Source: Eubacteriales bacterium SKADARSKE-1 | Lineage (GTDB): Bacteria > Bacillota > Clostridia > Oscillospirales > Acutalibacteraceae | Assembly: GCA_030920305.1 (NCBI GenBank) | Contig: JARLUB010000001.1 | Coordinates: forward strand, 434,001 to 498,000 | Length of the DNA stretch: 64,000 nucleotides | Direction of reading: 5' to 3' | Shown here: piece after piece, positions 38,810 through 47,162 of the stretch | Layout of the letters: every line of letters starts with the position of its first letter | How positions within the stretch are numbered: the stretch's first letter is position 1 | Made by a program: the position numbers and the translations under genes | The notes under the pieces: generated by a model | Database searches by the model: none | What the model was told of the DNA's origin: nothing | The model's input: the letters and a program-made list of their open reading frames with translations, nothing else

Positions 38810-38931
38810 AAAATGTTAGATTGGTAGGATTAGAGAAATTAAAGTTTTTATTACTAAGTTAGCCTTGTAGTAATGAAGAAGCAATTATTATAAGGTCCCC
38901 AAAGAAAGAATGTATATTTTTTATTTGATAT

Positions 38932-39007
38932 GAGCCATTAGCTCAGTTGGCAGAGCACTTGACTTTTAATCAAGGTGTCCGGGGTTCGAATCCCCGATGG
39001 CTCACCA
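38932..39007 (+). tRNA. tRNA-Lys (anticodon TTT), CCA encoded; element attachment site
   Basis: Acceptor GAGCCAT/ATGGCTC, anticodon stem CTTGA/TCAAG with loop CTTTTAA. Its 3' half is duplicated in degenerate form at 39949-39980, with a decayed integrase between, showing that the 3' end of this gene served as an integration site. The tRNA itself is intact. Confidence 0.96.
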
Positions 39008-39013
39008 CTTGCG

Positions 39014-39060
39014 AACCCCGCACAAACACTGAATTTTCAGTGTTTGTGCGGGGTTTTGTT
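39014..39060 (+). terminator. Perfect 20-bp hairpin after tRNA-Lys
   Basis: Arms 39014-39033 and 39036-39055 (core CCCCGCACAAACACTG) pair perfectly and are followed by a T-rich stretch. Related hairpins follow the duplicated tRNA end (39989) and tRNA-Pro (57203). It probably came with the integrated element, whose integrase now ends here. Confidence 0.88.
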
Positions 39061-39794
39061 TTTGTTTTATCTTTTGCTACAATAGAAAGATTTTGTACAA
39101 CTGTATGACTTATTTCAATAGTATTGTTTTTAAAGTCTATAGCTGACCATTTAAGTCCTAATACTTCACTGCGGCGTAAACCATAGTATAAAGTCACATA
39201 TATTAAAGGCTGCAAAGGATGACCTTTGAATAGTCGTAGTACTTTATTGGCGCTTTCTGCATCTAAAAAAGTCACCTTTTGAACCTTAGTATCTTTTTTA
39301 GGCAATGGTATGTTAGTTGCAGGGTTTCTGTTTATAAATTCATAAAAAACTGCTTCATCTAAACAAGCTTTAATAACAAATCTCTGTAACTTTATCGTAC
39401 GGGTTGAAAGTCCTCCTTCTCCAATTCGCTTTCCGGATTCAAATTCAAATTCGTAAAATTCTCCAATATGAAAGGGCTTTATCTCTGACAATTTGAGCTT
39501 TCTCTTTTCAAAATATGGAAGGATATGCTTTTCTATCTGCATTCTATACCCATCGTAAGTTGTTAGCTCAACCTTATTTTTCTTTTTCTCAAGCCAGTGC
39601 ATTAGATAATCAGAGAAGAAGATATCATTATCATTAGTCCCCTGTTGGATTTTTACACTTTGTTGAACAAGAAGATCGTTCAAAAAGTCTGTTGCTTTTC
39701 TCTTGTTTCCTTTAACATCTAATCCAGTGCTAACCCACTTTAATTTTCTTTCACCCTCCTCATTTTTAAAATCTAATACACATCTGCTACGAAT
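39058..39794 (-). pseudogene. Tyrosine integrase remnant at tRNA-Lys
   Basis: Decayed site-specific recombinase of the Tn916/phage type, reading from 39794 leftward. It keeps the N-terminal arm-binding part (CVLDFKNEEGERKLKWVSTG), the core-binding domain (KHILPYFEKRKLKLSEIKP) and the first catalytic arginine (YGLRRSEVLGLKW). It then runs into the tRNA-Lys hairpin before the HxxR and tyrosine box, so the C-terminal catalytic half is gone. At the 5' end a stop (39797-39795) precedes the conserved region and no start codon with RBS is seen, so the N-terminus is lost too. An open frame from an internal ATG at 39683 exists but cannot encode an active enzyme. Confidence 0.88.
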
Positions 39795-39948
39795 TTAAAT
39801 TTTAAGTCAAATGGCTTAAAGTCTCAGTTTTCAGAGGATTGAGTAAAAATCAGATAGACAAATTGCATGACAAATGAATTTAGTTGGATTTTGAACTCCA
39901 ATAAAAGGCTTTAATCAGCTAATAACCAGGATAGATGGGTTAAAGGGG

Positions 39949-39980
39949 CCGCGGGTTCAATCCTCGGTGGCTCACCACTT
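39949..39980 (+). repeat. Degenerate copy of the tRNA-Lys 3' end (att-like direct repeat)
   Basis: About 26 of 32 bases match tRNA-Lys from the T arm through CCA and four bases beyond; GGCTCACCACTT is exact. Together with the real tRNA it brackets the integrase remnant, as attL/attR would. Differences within the T arm show that it is no longer under tRNA selection. Confidence 0.8.
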
Positions 39981-39988
39981 TAAATCCC

Positions 39989-40026
39989 GCACAAGCACTG
40001 AAAATTCAGTGCTTGTGCGCTTTTTT
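39989..40026 (+). terminator. Hairpin after the tRNA-Lys partial copy
   Basis: Fourteen-base perfect stem (GCACAAGCACTGAA and its complement) with an AA loop, then GC and T6. A diverged sister of the 39014 hairpin, which shows that the duplicated segment includes sequence beyond the tRNA. Confidence 0.85.
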
Positions 40027-40442
40027 CCCAAAAGATTGATATAACTGACTTATTGGGTGGAGTAAAAAAGACGCCTTTCAAAACATTTTTCGTAAAACAT
40101 GATGCCCATTATTTCATTGTATTGAAATGCTTTTGTAGTTTACTTCATTGACCAGGTGCACAACATTTTTTAATTTTTTCACTTCTTGCACTTATATTTT
40201 ATATTTTTAATCCCACGGCCTCTCTGGTACCAATGGTTGGTTTCATTGACTACATATACCGGATACACATACTGCGATATTGACGGTTTATTGAATGTAC
40301 GAACGCGTTTTATCTAAATTTTTTGTCAATACGTTACAGTTTATTTACAATTATTTTCTGATAAGGAATTATATTTTTTGATAATTATGATATAATTTAT
40401 CTATAATATATAAAATATAATTATGAAAGGGATGAAAAAATT
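40027..40442. other. Gene-free stretch upstream of the cysteine protease gene
   Basis: No intact gene. The right end holds TATAAT-like hexamers (40391-40396 and 40402-40407) likely to drive the protease gene. On the minus strand, short coding-like runs (for example NETNHWYQRGRG, around 40210-40270) hint at a decayed gene that I cannot identify. Confidence 0.4.
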
Positions 40443-41660
40443 GTGAATAAACTTTATAAGTTAATTTCGACAATATTTTTATCTATATCAATTCTGACTA
40501 CACCTTTTTTTATGTCAAATGTAAAAGCAAACAGTTCCACAGAGGCTGTTTATGATCCGCGAGGTACATATCAAAGTAAACTAGAACCAAAATCGCAAAT
40601 AATAAATGGACCTTGTTGGGCTTTTGCAAGTATAGCCTCACTTGAAACCTTTTTAGCAAAAAAGAACATGTTGGATGGAACTCTTTCAGAAAAACATTTA
40701 TTAAATTGGGCGCATCGGGGAAATAATAATCCTGGCTGGAATTGTTCAATTAGTCAAGGTGGAGCCTTCCGTGCATCAGATGCATACTTTACATCTGGCA
40801 ATGGGCCAGTATTAAGCAAAGAGATGCCATATAACACGAATGACAATGTTTTTGATAAGAGACGTGATAATATAACACCTAAGTACTTTATTAAAGGTTT
40901 AAAAATGGTAGATAGCGACATCAAAAGTCTAAAATCTGCAATTTCTGAATATGGTGCTGTTACGGCTGGTTATAAATTTAATGATAAATTTGAACATGGA
41001 ATTTCAATAATAGGGTGGAATAACAATTTAAATAAATGGTTAGTAAAAGACAGTGGTTCAGCTAGAGGGGGTTATTGCTGGCTTCCTTTTAGTACAAAAT
41101 TTTATGCTTGTTATACTTTTACAGATGTAGAGCGTTATGATAGCAAAAAGAAAATTTATCAACATGATGAATTTGGCGTATATGGAGCTGTAAATCGTTT
41201 ATCAAATTTATGCTGTGCAAATGTTTACAATTTTGAAAAGAGTGAAACCTTAGATTCAATAATGATTAATAGCGAGTCGGCTGGAGCTAATTATAGCCTA
41301 TATTATGCACCTGTATCAAATGACGGTACACCAAATCAAAACCCATCGACTTGGATAAAACTAGGTTCGGGTAAAATACCATATCGCGGATATTCAACGT
41401 GTAATTTAGAATGCAAGCCTGAATTACCAGAAGGAAAAGGGGCTATTATCTTAAGGCTAAATAGTGAAAACGATTTGCAAGTATTAAGTGTTGGGTACAC
41501 ATCTTGTGATGATAAAGCTATACATATTGCTCCAAAAGCAAATATAAGTTATATTCTATCAAAAGGTAATTTTATTGATGTTAACAAACTTATTACTTCT
41601 CAAAAAGTATCAATACATGCTTTATCTATTAAAGCAATAACCGTAAAAAATAGTAGGTGA
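40443..41660 (+). CDS. Secreted papain-like (C1) cysteine protease with lectin-like domain
   Basis: A 405-residue exported protein. A signal peptide of about 30 residues (ending FMSNVKA) is followed by a C1 peptidase domain: oxyanion glutamine and nucleophile in SQIINGPCWAF (Cys near residue 59, Gln six before it) and a His in FEHGISIIGW near 184. The usual KNSWG block reads VKDSGSARGGY, so the third catalytic residue is Asp and the tryptophan is lost. From about 235 a beta-sandwich similar to the lectin-like domain of clostridial surface proteases follows. It may process surface proteins, or be a divergent or weak protease. GTG start with AAAGGG upstream. Confidence 0.85.
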   Translation: MNKLYKLISTIFLSISILTTPFFMSNVKANSSTEAVYDPRGTYQSKLEPKSQIINGPCWAFASIASLETFLAKKNMLDGTLSEKHLLNWAHRGNNNPGWNCSISQGGAFRASDAYFTSGNGPVLSKEMPYNTNDNVFDKRRDNITPKYFIKGLKMVDSDIKSLKSAISEYGAVTAGYKFNDKFEHGISIIGWNNNLNKWLVKDSGSARGGYCWLPFSTKFYACYTFTDVERYDSKKKIYQHDEFGVYGAVNRLSNLCCANVYNFEKSETLDSIMINSESAGANYSLYYAPVSNDGTPNQNPSTWIKLGSGKIPYRGYSTCNLECKPELPEGKGAIILRLNSENDLQVLSVGYTSCDDKAIHIAPKANISYILSKGNFIDVNKLITSQKVSIHALSIKAITVKNSR

Positions 41661-41924
41661 CGGATTAGATAATAAAGTATATTTCTGCTTTAGCTAGGCA
41701 ATCTATTTTGTTTATTTATATCAATTAAAACAATTAAAAATGTGCTACCTGTTTTCATAACCATTTCAATCTTAAAAACCAATTTTTTAGGGTTGAAATT
41801 TTGTTTTAATCTTTTAAATTATTTGATTTTTTGCTGTACTATCATTAAATAAAATGTATAGTTTTTTTTCATCAAATGTGGTAATATAAAAAGTATATTT
41901 ATAAAATTTTAGGAGGTTATGTAA

Positions 41925-42545
41925 ATGAGGAAAATATACAAATCTTTTATATTCTCTATTGCATTAATTACTATTTTTTCTCTATCCCTTTTTCCTACTT
42001 TTGCTGTGCCACGAAGCACTCAAAGTGACACAACAACTTCAAGCCAAAAAGCTACTACTCAAAAAAATAAAGAAAAAACTACACCAACAAAAAAATCCAC
42101 TACTAAAGAAAACACATCAACTACTAGCTCTAAAAGATCTGATAATCAATCAAACAAAGCTACTAAAAGCACACAAACTTCGAAAAAAACTGCTAACGGT
42201 CCTATAAAGGAGGTCTCAAAAAACAGCAAAAAAGCAAACAATGAAACTTCCAATAAGGTTGTAGCAAAACCTACTGAATCCAACAATCAGGACACCCAAA
42301 GTGAAGTAGAAGCTCAAAATGTAAAAACTTCACCAGACGACTGGAAAATAGTTGTAGATGATAAGAGTTCTAATCAAGGATTTAGTTCTATCCAAAAAAA
42401 TTCCCCTTTGATTGGCTCGATAAATGATGGTAATTTTTTGTTTGTCACTGGAATTATTCTAATCTGTGTCTCGATTCTCGGTGTCTCATTCTTCATTTAT
42501 TTATTATCTAAAAGAAAATATTCTGGTTCTCATTTTAACAAATAA
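41925..42545 (+). CDS. Ser/Thr/Lys-rich surface protein with C-terminal membrane anchor
   Basis: A 206-residue protein of unknown function. A signal peptide (residues 1-27, ending TFA) is followed by a ~100-residue low-complexity stalk dominated by Thr, Ser, Lys, Asn and Gln, a short mixed region (DDWKIVVDD) and a C-terminal helix (FVTGIILICVSILGVSFFIY) with a basic tail (SKRK). There is no LPxTG motif, so it is anchored by the helix itself. Such stalks are often glycosylated in Firmicutes, but that is inference. Strong AGGAGGT RBS; separated from the protease by 264 bases with no other gene; its own terminator follows. Confidence 0.8.
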   Translation: MRKIYKSFIFSIALITIFSLSLFPTFAVPRSTQSDTTTSSQKATTQKNKEKTTPTKKSTTKENTSTTSSKRSDNQSNKATKSTQTSKKTANGPIKEVSKNSKKANNETSNKVVAKPTESNNQDTQSEVEAQNVKTSPDDWKIVVDDKSSNQGFSSIQKNSPLIGSINDGNFLFVTGIILICVSILGVSFFIYLLSKRKYSGSHFNK

Positions 42546-42572
42546 GAGCTCTAAACTAGCTCTTGCAAATAT

Positions 42573-42606
42573 AAAAAACTTACAGATAAATCCTGTAAGT
42601 TTTTTA
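42573..42606 (+). terminator. Rho-independent terminator
   Basis: Thirteen-base perfect stem AAAAAACTTACAG / CTGTAAGTTTTTT with a seven-base loop, ending in T6, after the surface protein gene. In the following 42607-42939 I see only the tRNA promoter. Confidence 0.92.
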
Positions 42607-42868
42607 TTATATAAGTAATATTAAACCTGATAAAAGTGTAAAAAGTACTACCATATAAAATGCTATAAAATTTCAAAATTCACTGTAATTTTCTTTTAAT
42701 GCATATCTAAAGTTTTTTAAACAAACTTTAAAAAATTAAAATATAGTGCCAGAAATGTAAATTTAAGATCTGCATTCTTGGTAAATTTATAAAGCACTTT
42801 TTTATGAAAAGCCACGTTATAAATTAAAACGAGGGCCTCTTTAATGGAATTTTCTTTTTACTTTTCTA

Positions 42869-42898
42869 TTGACATAATATATCTCTATATGTTAAGCT
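42869..42898 (+). promoter_or_regulatory. Promoter of the two tRNA-Ser genes
   Basis: A perfect TTGACA (42869-42874), an 18-base spacer and a weak -10, TAAGCT (42893-42898), 41 bases upstream of tRNA-Ser(TGA). Confidence 0.55.
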
Positions 42899-42939
42899 TA
42901 TAAGAGTAGTTAGCATTTATTAATCAATTTAAAATCTCT

Positions 42940-43028
42940 GGAGGGGTGTCCGAGTGGTTTAAGGAGCTAGTCTTGAAAACTAGTGACCCTGCAAGGGGCC
43001 AAGGGTTCGAATCCCTTCCCCTCCGCCA
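42940..43028 (+). tRNA. tRNA-Ser (anticodon TGA), CCA encoded
   Basis: Class II tRNA with long variable arm. Acceptor GGAGGGG/CCCCTCC, anticodon stem CTAGT/ACTAG with loop CTTGAAA, variable arm CCCTGCAAGGGG, discriminator G. Confidence 0.97.
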
Positions 43029-43095
43029 GTTATAAGATAATAAGTCGTATAAAATTTAAATTTTTTGGCAAAAGTTAGTAGCTATTATTGCAAAT

Positions 43096-43186
43096 GGAGA
43101 AATACCCAAGAGGTCGAAGGGGCTCCCCTGCTAAGGGAGTAGGCTGGGCAACCGGCGCGAGGGTTCAAATCCCTCTTTCTCCGCCA
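43096..43186 (+). tRNA. tRNA-Ser (anticodon GCT), CCA encoded
   Basis: Class II tRNA. Acceptor GGAGAAA/TTTCTCC, anticodon stem CTCCC/GGGAG with loop CTGCTAA, a long variable arm, discriminator G. It reads AGC/AGU and probably shares the message of the preceding serine tRNA. Confidence 0.97.
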
Positions 43187-43284
43187 AATGTAAAATTTCA
43201 CAAATACTTAAGTTTAGTGGCTATATTGGCGAAACCTTTATAGGCACTTATTTTTTTCTCGAACACTCAACTTATCGACACTTT

Positions 43285-45111
43285 TTATATTATCTCTATT
43301 TTGTAGTGCTTAAACCAGCAGTCAATTTGTATTATATAGGCCATTATTTGAGGACTGCGCATTAATTGACCATACCAGGGTGAGCTAATATCGTTTTCAA
43401 TTAAATTAACTACGGAATCGTAGTCTAGCATGGATGAAAGCAGTGATGTCCTATCGTTTAAAATGTGTTTTACTCTATCGCTTACAGCCTTCATATATGC
43501 AGGATTGTGAGTTTTGGGGTAAGGGCTTTTTTTTCTAAACACAATGCTTTCAGGTAAAATTCCTTTCATAGCTTCTCGAAGAATTCCCTTTTCTCGCCCC
43601 TTAAAAGATTTTACTTCCCAAGGCATATTGTATGCATATTCAACAATTCTATAATCACAAAAGGGAACTCTAATCTCAAGGCCATTGTACATACTCATAC
43701 GATCTTTTCTATCAAGCAAAGTTTGCATAAACCAATTAATATTTAACATAAACATTTCTCTCATACGAGAATTGACTTTAGATTCACTTTTTAGTTTATC
43801 TACATGATTTATTGAGTCGAGGTATTTTTGGTTAACATAATCTTCACCATTTTTTAAAAAATCTTTTCTTAGTATATTTTTTCTAACCTCTAAAGAGTTT
43901 GACCAGGGAAAGCTATTACTAAAAAGAAGCTCATTATTATGATACCAAGGATATCCGCCAAATATTTCATCAGCACATTCTCCGGAAAGTGCTACGGTGA
44001 AATCTTTTTTTATTTCCTTGCAAAATAACAATAGAGAAGAGTCTATGTCTGCCATACCTGGAATATCACGAGCAAGGGTCGCATCGTAGAGAGCATTTGC
44101 TAGCGTACCATTAGGAAGCACAACATTTTTATGCTTTGACCTTATATTGTCTACCATGATGTTTATAAAAGTGGCATCAGAGTCGGGTTGATACCCATTG
44201 CTTTGAAAATACTTTTGGTTATCGGTGTAATCTACTGAATAAGTGGTAATCTTTCCAATTTCTTTTTGTTTATAATAGTTTGCAGCGACTTTTGAAATGA
44301 TACTAGAATCAAGGCCACCTGACAAAAGACAGCATAATGGTTTATCAGAGACTAATTGACGCTCTATAGAGTTAGTAACAAGAAAACGAGTTTTTTCTAT
44401 AGCTATTTTTAAACTATCTTCAAATTCGCACGCTTTTATGGACCAGTAAGTTTTAACTTTCAAACCATATTCGGAAAATATCGCATATTCACCTGGTTTT
44501 AATTCTTTAATACCTTTTATTATACCCTGTCCCGCGGTTCTGCCTGGACCTAAAAAGAATATCTCACGAAGGCCATCTTCATCTACCTTTGGTTTAACAA
44601 TATTACTACTAAGAAGTGTTTTTATTTCAGACCCAAAAACCATTCCACCGTTATATTGATAAAAAAACAAAGGTTTTACACCAATTCTATCTCTTGCAAT
44701 AAATAGATGCTGTTCCCTTTTGTCCCATATAGCAAATGCAAAAATACCGTTTAATTTTTGAAGGCAACTAGTGCCCCAATAAATAAATGAATTAAGTAAA
44801 ACTTCTGTATCCGAGTATCCTTTGAATAAGTAACCAGCAGTAATTAATTCTTTCCTAATTTCTTCGGTATTATAAAGTTCACCATTATAAACAATAGTAT
44901 ATTCACCAAAATCTCCATATAAAGTCATGGGTTGTTTTCCATTTTCTGAATCTATTACTTCAAGTCTTCTATGTATTAAGCAAACATTGTTGTCCTTATA
45001 AACTCCATTATCATCAGGGCCACGTTTTTTTAAAGAATTAGACATTTTATCAATAATACTACTTTCACTCATGTCACGCCTATAGTCGACTATGCCTGCA
45101 ATTCCACACAT
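43285..45111 (-). CDS. asnB: Asparagine synthase (glutamine-hydrolysing)
   Basis: AsnB of 608 residues, making asparagine from aspartate, ATP and glutamine. The N-terminal glutaminase domain begins MCGIAGI with catalytic Cys2 and contains RRLEVID and YNGELYN. The synthetase domain has the PP-loop LLSGGLDSS near residue 258 and SGECADEIFGGYPWY near 372. The C-terminal region has the family block IRVPFCDYRIVEYA. Length is close to the Bacillus AsnB/AsnO forms. GGAGGG precedes the ATG. No T-box is seen in the 240-base leader. Its 3' end converges with the serine tRNA genes. Confidence 0.95.
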   Translation of the reverse strand: MCGIAGIVDYRRDMSESSIIDKMSNSLKKRGPDDNGVYKDNNVCLIHRRLEVIDSENGKQPMTLYGDFGEYTIVYNGELYNTEEIRKELITAGYLFKGYSDTEVLLNSFIYWGTSCLQKLNGIFAFAIWDKREQHLFIARDRIGVKPLFFYQYNGGMVFGSEIKTLLSSNIVKPKVDEDGLREIFFLGPGRTAGQGIIKGIKELKPGEYAIFSEYGLKVKTYWSIKACEFEDSLKIAIEKTRFLVTNSIERQLVSDKPLCCLLSGGLDSSIISKVAANYYKQKEIGKITTYSVDYTDNQKYFQSNGYQPDSDATFINIMVDNIRSKHKNVVLPNGTLANALYDATLARDIPGMADIDSSLLLFCKEIKKDFTVALSGECADEIFGGYPWYHNNELLFSNSFPWSNSLEVRKNILRKDFLKNGEDYVNQKYLDSINHVDKLKSESKVNSRMREMFMLNINWFMQTLLDRKDRMSMYNGLEIRVPFCDYRIVEYAYNMPWEVKSFKGREKGILREAMKGILPESIVFRKKSPYPKTHNPAYMKAVSDRVKHILNDRTSLLSSMLDYDSVVNLIENDISSPWYGQLMRSPQIMAYIIQIDCWFKHYKIEII

Positions 45112-45175
45112 GAATAACCCTCCACAGTATCAAATTTTAAAAGCCTATGCTCTCATAATATATCTAAAAACAAGG

Positions 45176-45209
45176 AAAGACGTTACAAAGAATTGTAACG
45201 TCTTTTTAT
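45176..45209. terminator. Strong hairpin in the asnB leader region
   Basis: Thirteen-base perfect stem AAAGACGTTACAA / TTGTAACGTCTTT with an AGAA loop. T5 follows on the plus strand, and a broken T-rich stretch on the minus strand. It probably ends the minus-strand gene at 45355, but being about 65 bases upstream of asnB it could also attenuate asnB. Confidence 0.75.
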
Positions 45210-45354
45210 ACATATATACACAATTTAGAATAATTTATGCTATTAAAAAATCGAATAGCATATAGCAAACACCTACGAAATAAGGCTAATATTATGGCAT
45301 TGAGAGATTTTTGCAAACTGGTTCGTAATTAGCATTGCTTTTTAGGTAAGAGGA

Positions 45355-46035
45355 TTAATTTGTGCCAGGGATAATTTTATTAGAAAGTGGTAATGAAAGG
45401 AGGTGAAGGCCCATTGATATATATTGATGTCCGGCAAGATTAAATAATGAACTGATTGCACTACAGAAGGCAGTAGAAAAAAGCTGACGGGCAAGTGACA
45501 ATTTAAAGCCTTGACCACAATACCAAATATATGTAGCAAACATGATAGCAGGAGGAATACCATTAATTACTCCAGACACCGTTGCTTTGCAAGTAGCAAT
45601 ACATTTTCTTTTGCAGGTTTGCCAAAGAGTTTCATTTTTTAAAGCTTTTGCTTCTCTATTACTTTTTTTTGAGTACAATAATTGTGCAAGAGCTACTTCT
45701 TGTGATTTTGCTACAGCAATTAATTCTTGAAGTTGTTTTTCCGATAAGTCATTTAAGTTTACTTTAATAGTTTGTCTAGGTTCAACTTTTGGAGTTTCTT
45801 CAACTTTTTTAATTGGACAAGCAACTGAATCTACGGGTTTACTTGTTTCTATAGGGATTACGGTTTCCCTTTTAGTATCAGATATTTCTGTGGTATTTTG
45901 TTTATTCTGTGTTGTTTCTGCTTGAACAGTGACTGACTCAGATTCTTCGCCATTTCCAGCAAAACTTGTAACTGTGAAAGCGGGAACCACGACCACAGTG
46001 AATGATAATAAGACTGACATTAACCTTTTTAACAT
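45355..46035 (-). CDS. Exported membrane protein of unknown function
   Basis: A 226-residue protein. The signal peptide ends near TVTSFAGN (about residue 26). A Thr/Glu/Lys-rich linker follows, then a short amphipathic segment LNDLSEKQLQELIAVAKSQ, a cysteine-rich basic stretch (CKRKCIATCKATV) and a hydrophobic C-terminal half (GIPPAIMFATYIWYCG; LFSTAFCSAISSLFNLAG). I do not recognise the family. Its layout (signal peptide, acidic low-complexity linker, glycine/alanine-rich membrane segments, several cysteines) resembles the exported proteins at 58541-64000. ATG 46035 is chosen because GAGGGG ends 9 bases before it. Confidence 0.65.
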   Translation of the reverse strand: MLKRLMSVLLSFTVVVVPAFTVTSFAGNGEESESVTVQAETTQNKQNTTEISDTKRETVIPIETSKPVDSVACPIKKVEETPKVEPRQTIKVNLNDLSEKQLQELIAVAKSQEVALAQLLYSKKSNREAKALKNETLWQTCKRKCIATCKATVSGVINGIPPAIMFATYIWYCGQGFKLSLARQLFSTAFCSAISSLFNLAGHQYISMGLHLLSLPLSNKIIPGTN

Positions 46036-46453
46036 TAAATTCATCCCCTCAAACTAAAATATAAATTCTTTTTCTTAATATAACTATTATAGCATGACAA
46101 GGATGAATGATAATTCCTTTTTAGAAAAAACAACAAGTTTGTAGGATTGCACATAATTATCAAAAAAATGAGATAAATTGATAAAAAAATCACAAAAACT
46201 GCTGATTTTAGGTGCATAAGGAAATTGAGGAAAAACAAAAATATTAAAGTAATGCTTTAATATTTGCTTTAATATAGCACTGAAAAACCGTGACAAAAAA
46301 GAAATTGTTGACAATCATGTTGAAAATGTTAATAATATCAATAATTATCAAGGAAATAAATTAGAATTTATGACAAACGGTTTCTAAAATCTGTTTTAAA
46401 CGACAAATAAGAAGTAAAAACAAAAGGTGTATTTTGTCAGTTTTTCTGAAAGT
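46036..46453. other. Gene-free stretch with a possible coding relic
   Basis: No intact gene. On the plus strand about 46244-46387 reads as a coding-like tail (NRDKKEIVDNHVENVNN, ending MTNGF and a stop) without start or RBS: perhaps the end of a lost gene. Overlapping minus-strand open frames are AT-rich noise. Confidence 0.35.
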
Positions 46454-47146
46454 TTAAAAACAAGCAATGATTTCTATGAAAATTTGACACATTTTTTTTG
46501 CAACTGTTTTTTTAAACTTTTCGTAATCTAATGGAGAACTTTCAGAATTTATATTATCAGAAATGACCCGTATACAACAAAAATCAGTTTTATTTATGTA
46601 ACAAACTTGAGCAATGCTACCTGATTCCATATCGCAAGCAATGGCTTGAAATTCATTTTTTATTTTTAATAGCTTGTTTTTACTTGCAATAAATTGATCA
46701 CCAGAAGCAATTGTTCCAACAAAAAACTGAGTATTTTTAAAGTTCGAGCTCATCTTTAAAATTTTATTTATTAATTTTTGAGTGCATGGAATCTGTATAA
46801 TGTTTAGTGTTGATATCAGTCCAACAGGGTCACCAATTGCAGTTGTATCTATATCGTGTTGCACTGTGCTTTCTGCAATGGCTATGTCACCTATGTTCAT
46901 TTTTGAATGTAATCCTCCTGCAATACCTGTGCTTACAATGATTTCAGGAGAAAATTTCAATATCATAGTTTGTGCACAAATAGCTGAGTTTACCTTTCCA
47001 ATTCCGCCGATAGCTATAACGCAATTTATACTATTTATCTTACAAATTAAATATTCAATATTGCTTATGGTTTCTTTTTTTATGTCAACCATATGTTTCT
47101 TTAGTTCTTCAATTTCAATTGGCATTGCACAAATAATACCTATCAA
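46454..47146 (-). CDS. mtnN: 5'-methylthioadenosine/S-adenosylhomocysteine nucleosidase
   Basis: MTAN of 230 residues, removing adenine from the by-products MTA and SAH of SAM-dependent reactions. Family motifs: GIICAMPIEIEEL at the start, VSTGIAGGL near 76, ACDMESGSIAQVC with the ribose-binding Met-Glu near 173, and the final IRVISDN carrying the catalytic aspartate. TTG 47146 is the start, since GGAGG sits 7 bases before it; the earlier TTG at 47161 overlaps the RBS. It begins 16 bases after uvrA and is probably its second cistron. Confidence 0.94.
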   Translation of the reverse strand: MIGIICAMPIEIEELKKHMVDIKKETISNIEYLICKINSINCVIAIGGIGKVNSAICAQTMILKFSPEIIVSTGIAGGLHSKMNIGDIAIAESTVQHDIDTTAIGDPVGLISTLNIIQIPCTQKLINKILKMSSNFKNTQFFVGTIASGDQFIASKNKLLKIKNEFQAIACDMESGSIAQVCYINKTDFCCIRVISDNINSESSPLDYEKFKKTVAKKMCQIFIEIIACF

Positions 47147-47162
47147 ATGGATATCCTCCAAT

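Noticed and set aside
38970..39683. Complete integrase gene ending at the tRNA
   Set aside because: The last ~30 residues of the frame are translated hairpin and tRNA-Lys antisense; the catalytic C-terminus and a true start are missing, so I list it as a pseudogene.
42001..42207. Lysine/leucine-rich plus-strand frame
   Set aside because: Shadow frame inside the Ser/Thr/Lys-rich surface protein gene at 41925.
45112..45354. T-box riboswitch ahead of asnB
   Set aside because: No AGGGTGGNACCGCG-type T-box sequence or stem I pattern is visible; only a terminator-like hairpin.
46041..46314. Two overlapping minus-strand frames rich in Phe, Leu and Ser
   Set aside because: Composition is that of AT-rich non-coding DNA; no RBS and no neighbour context.
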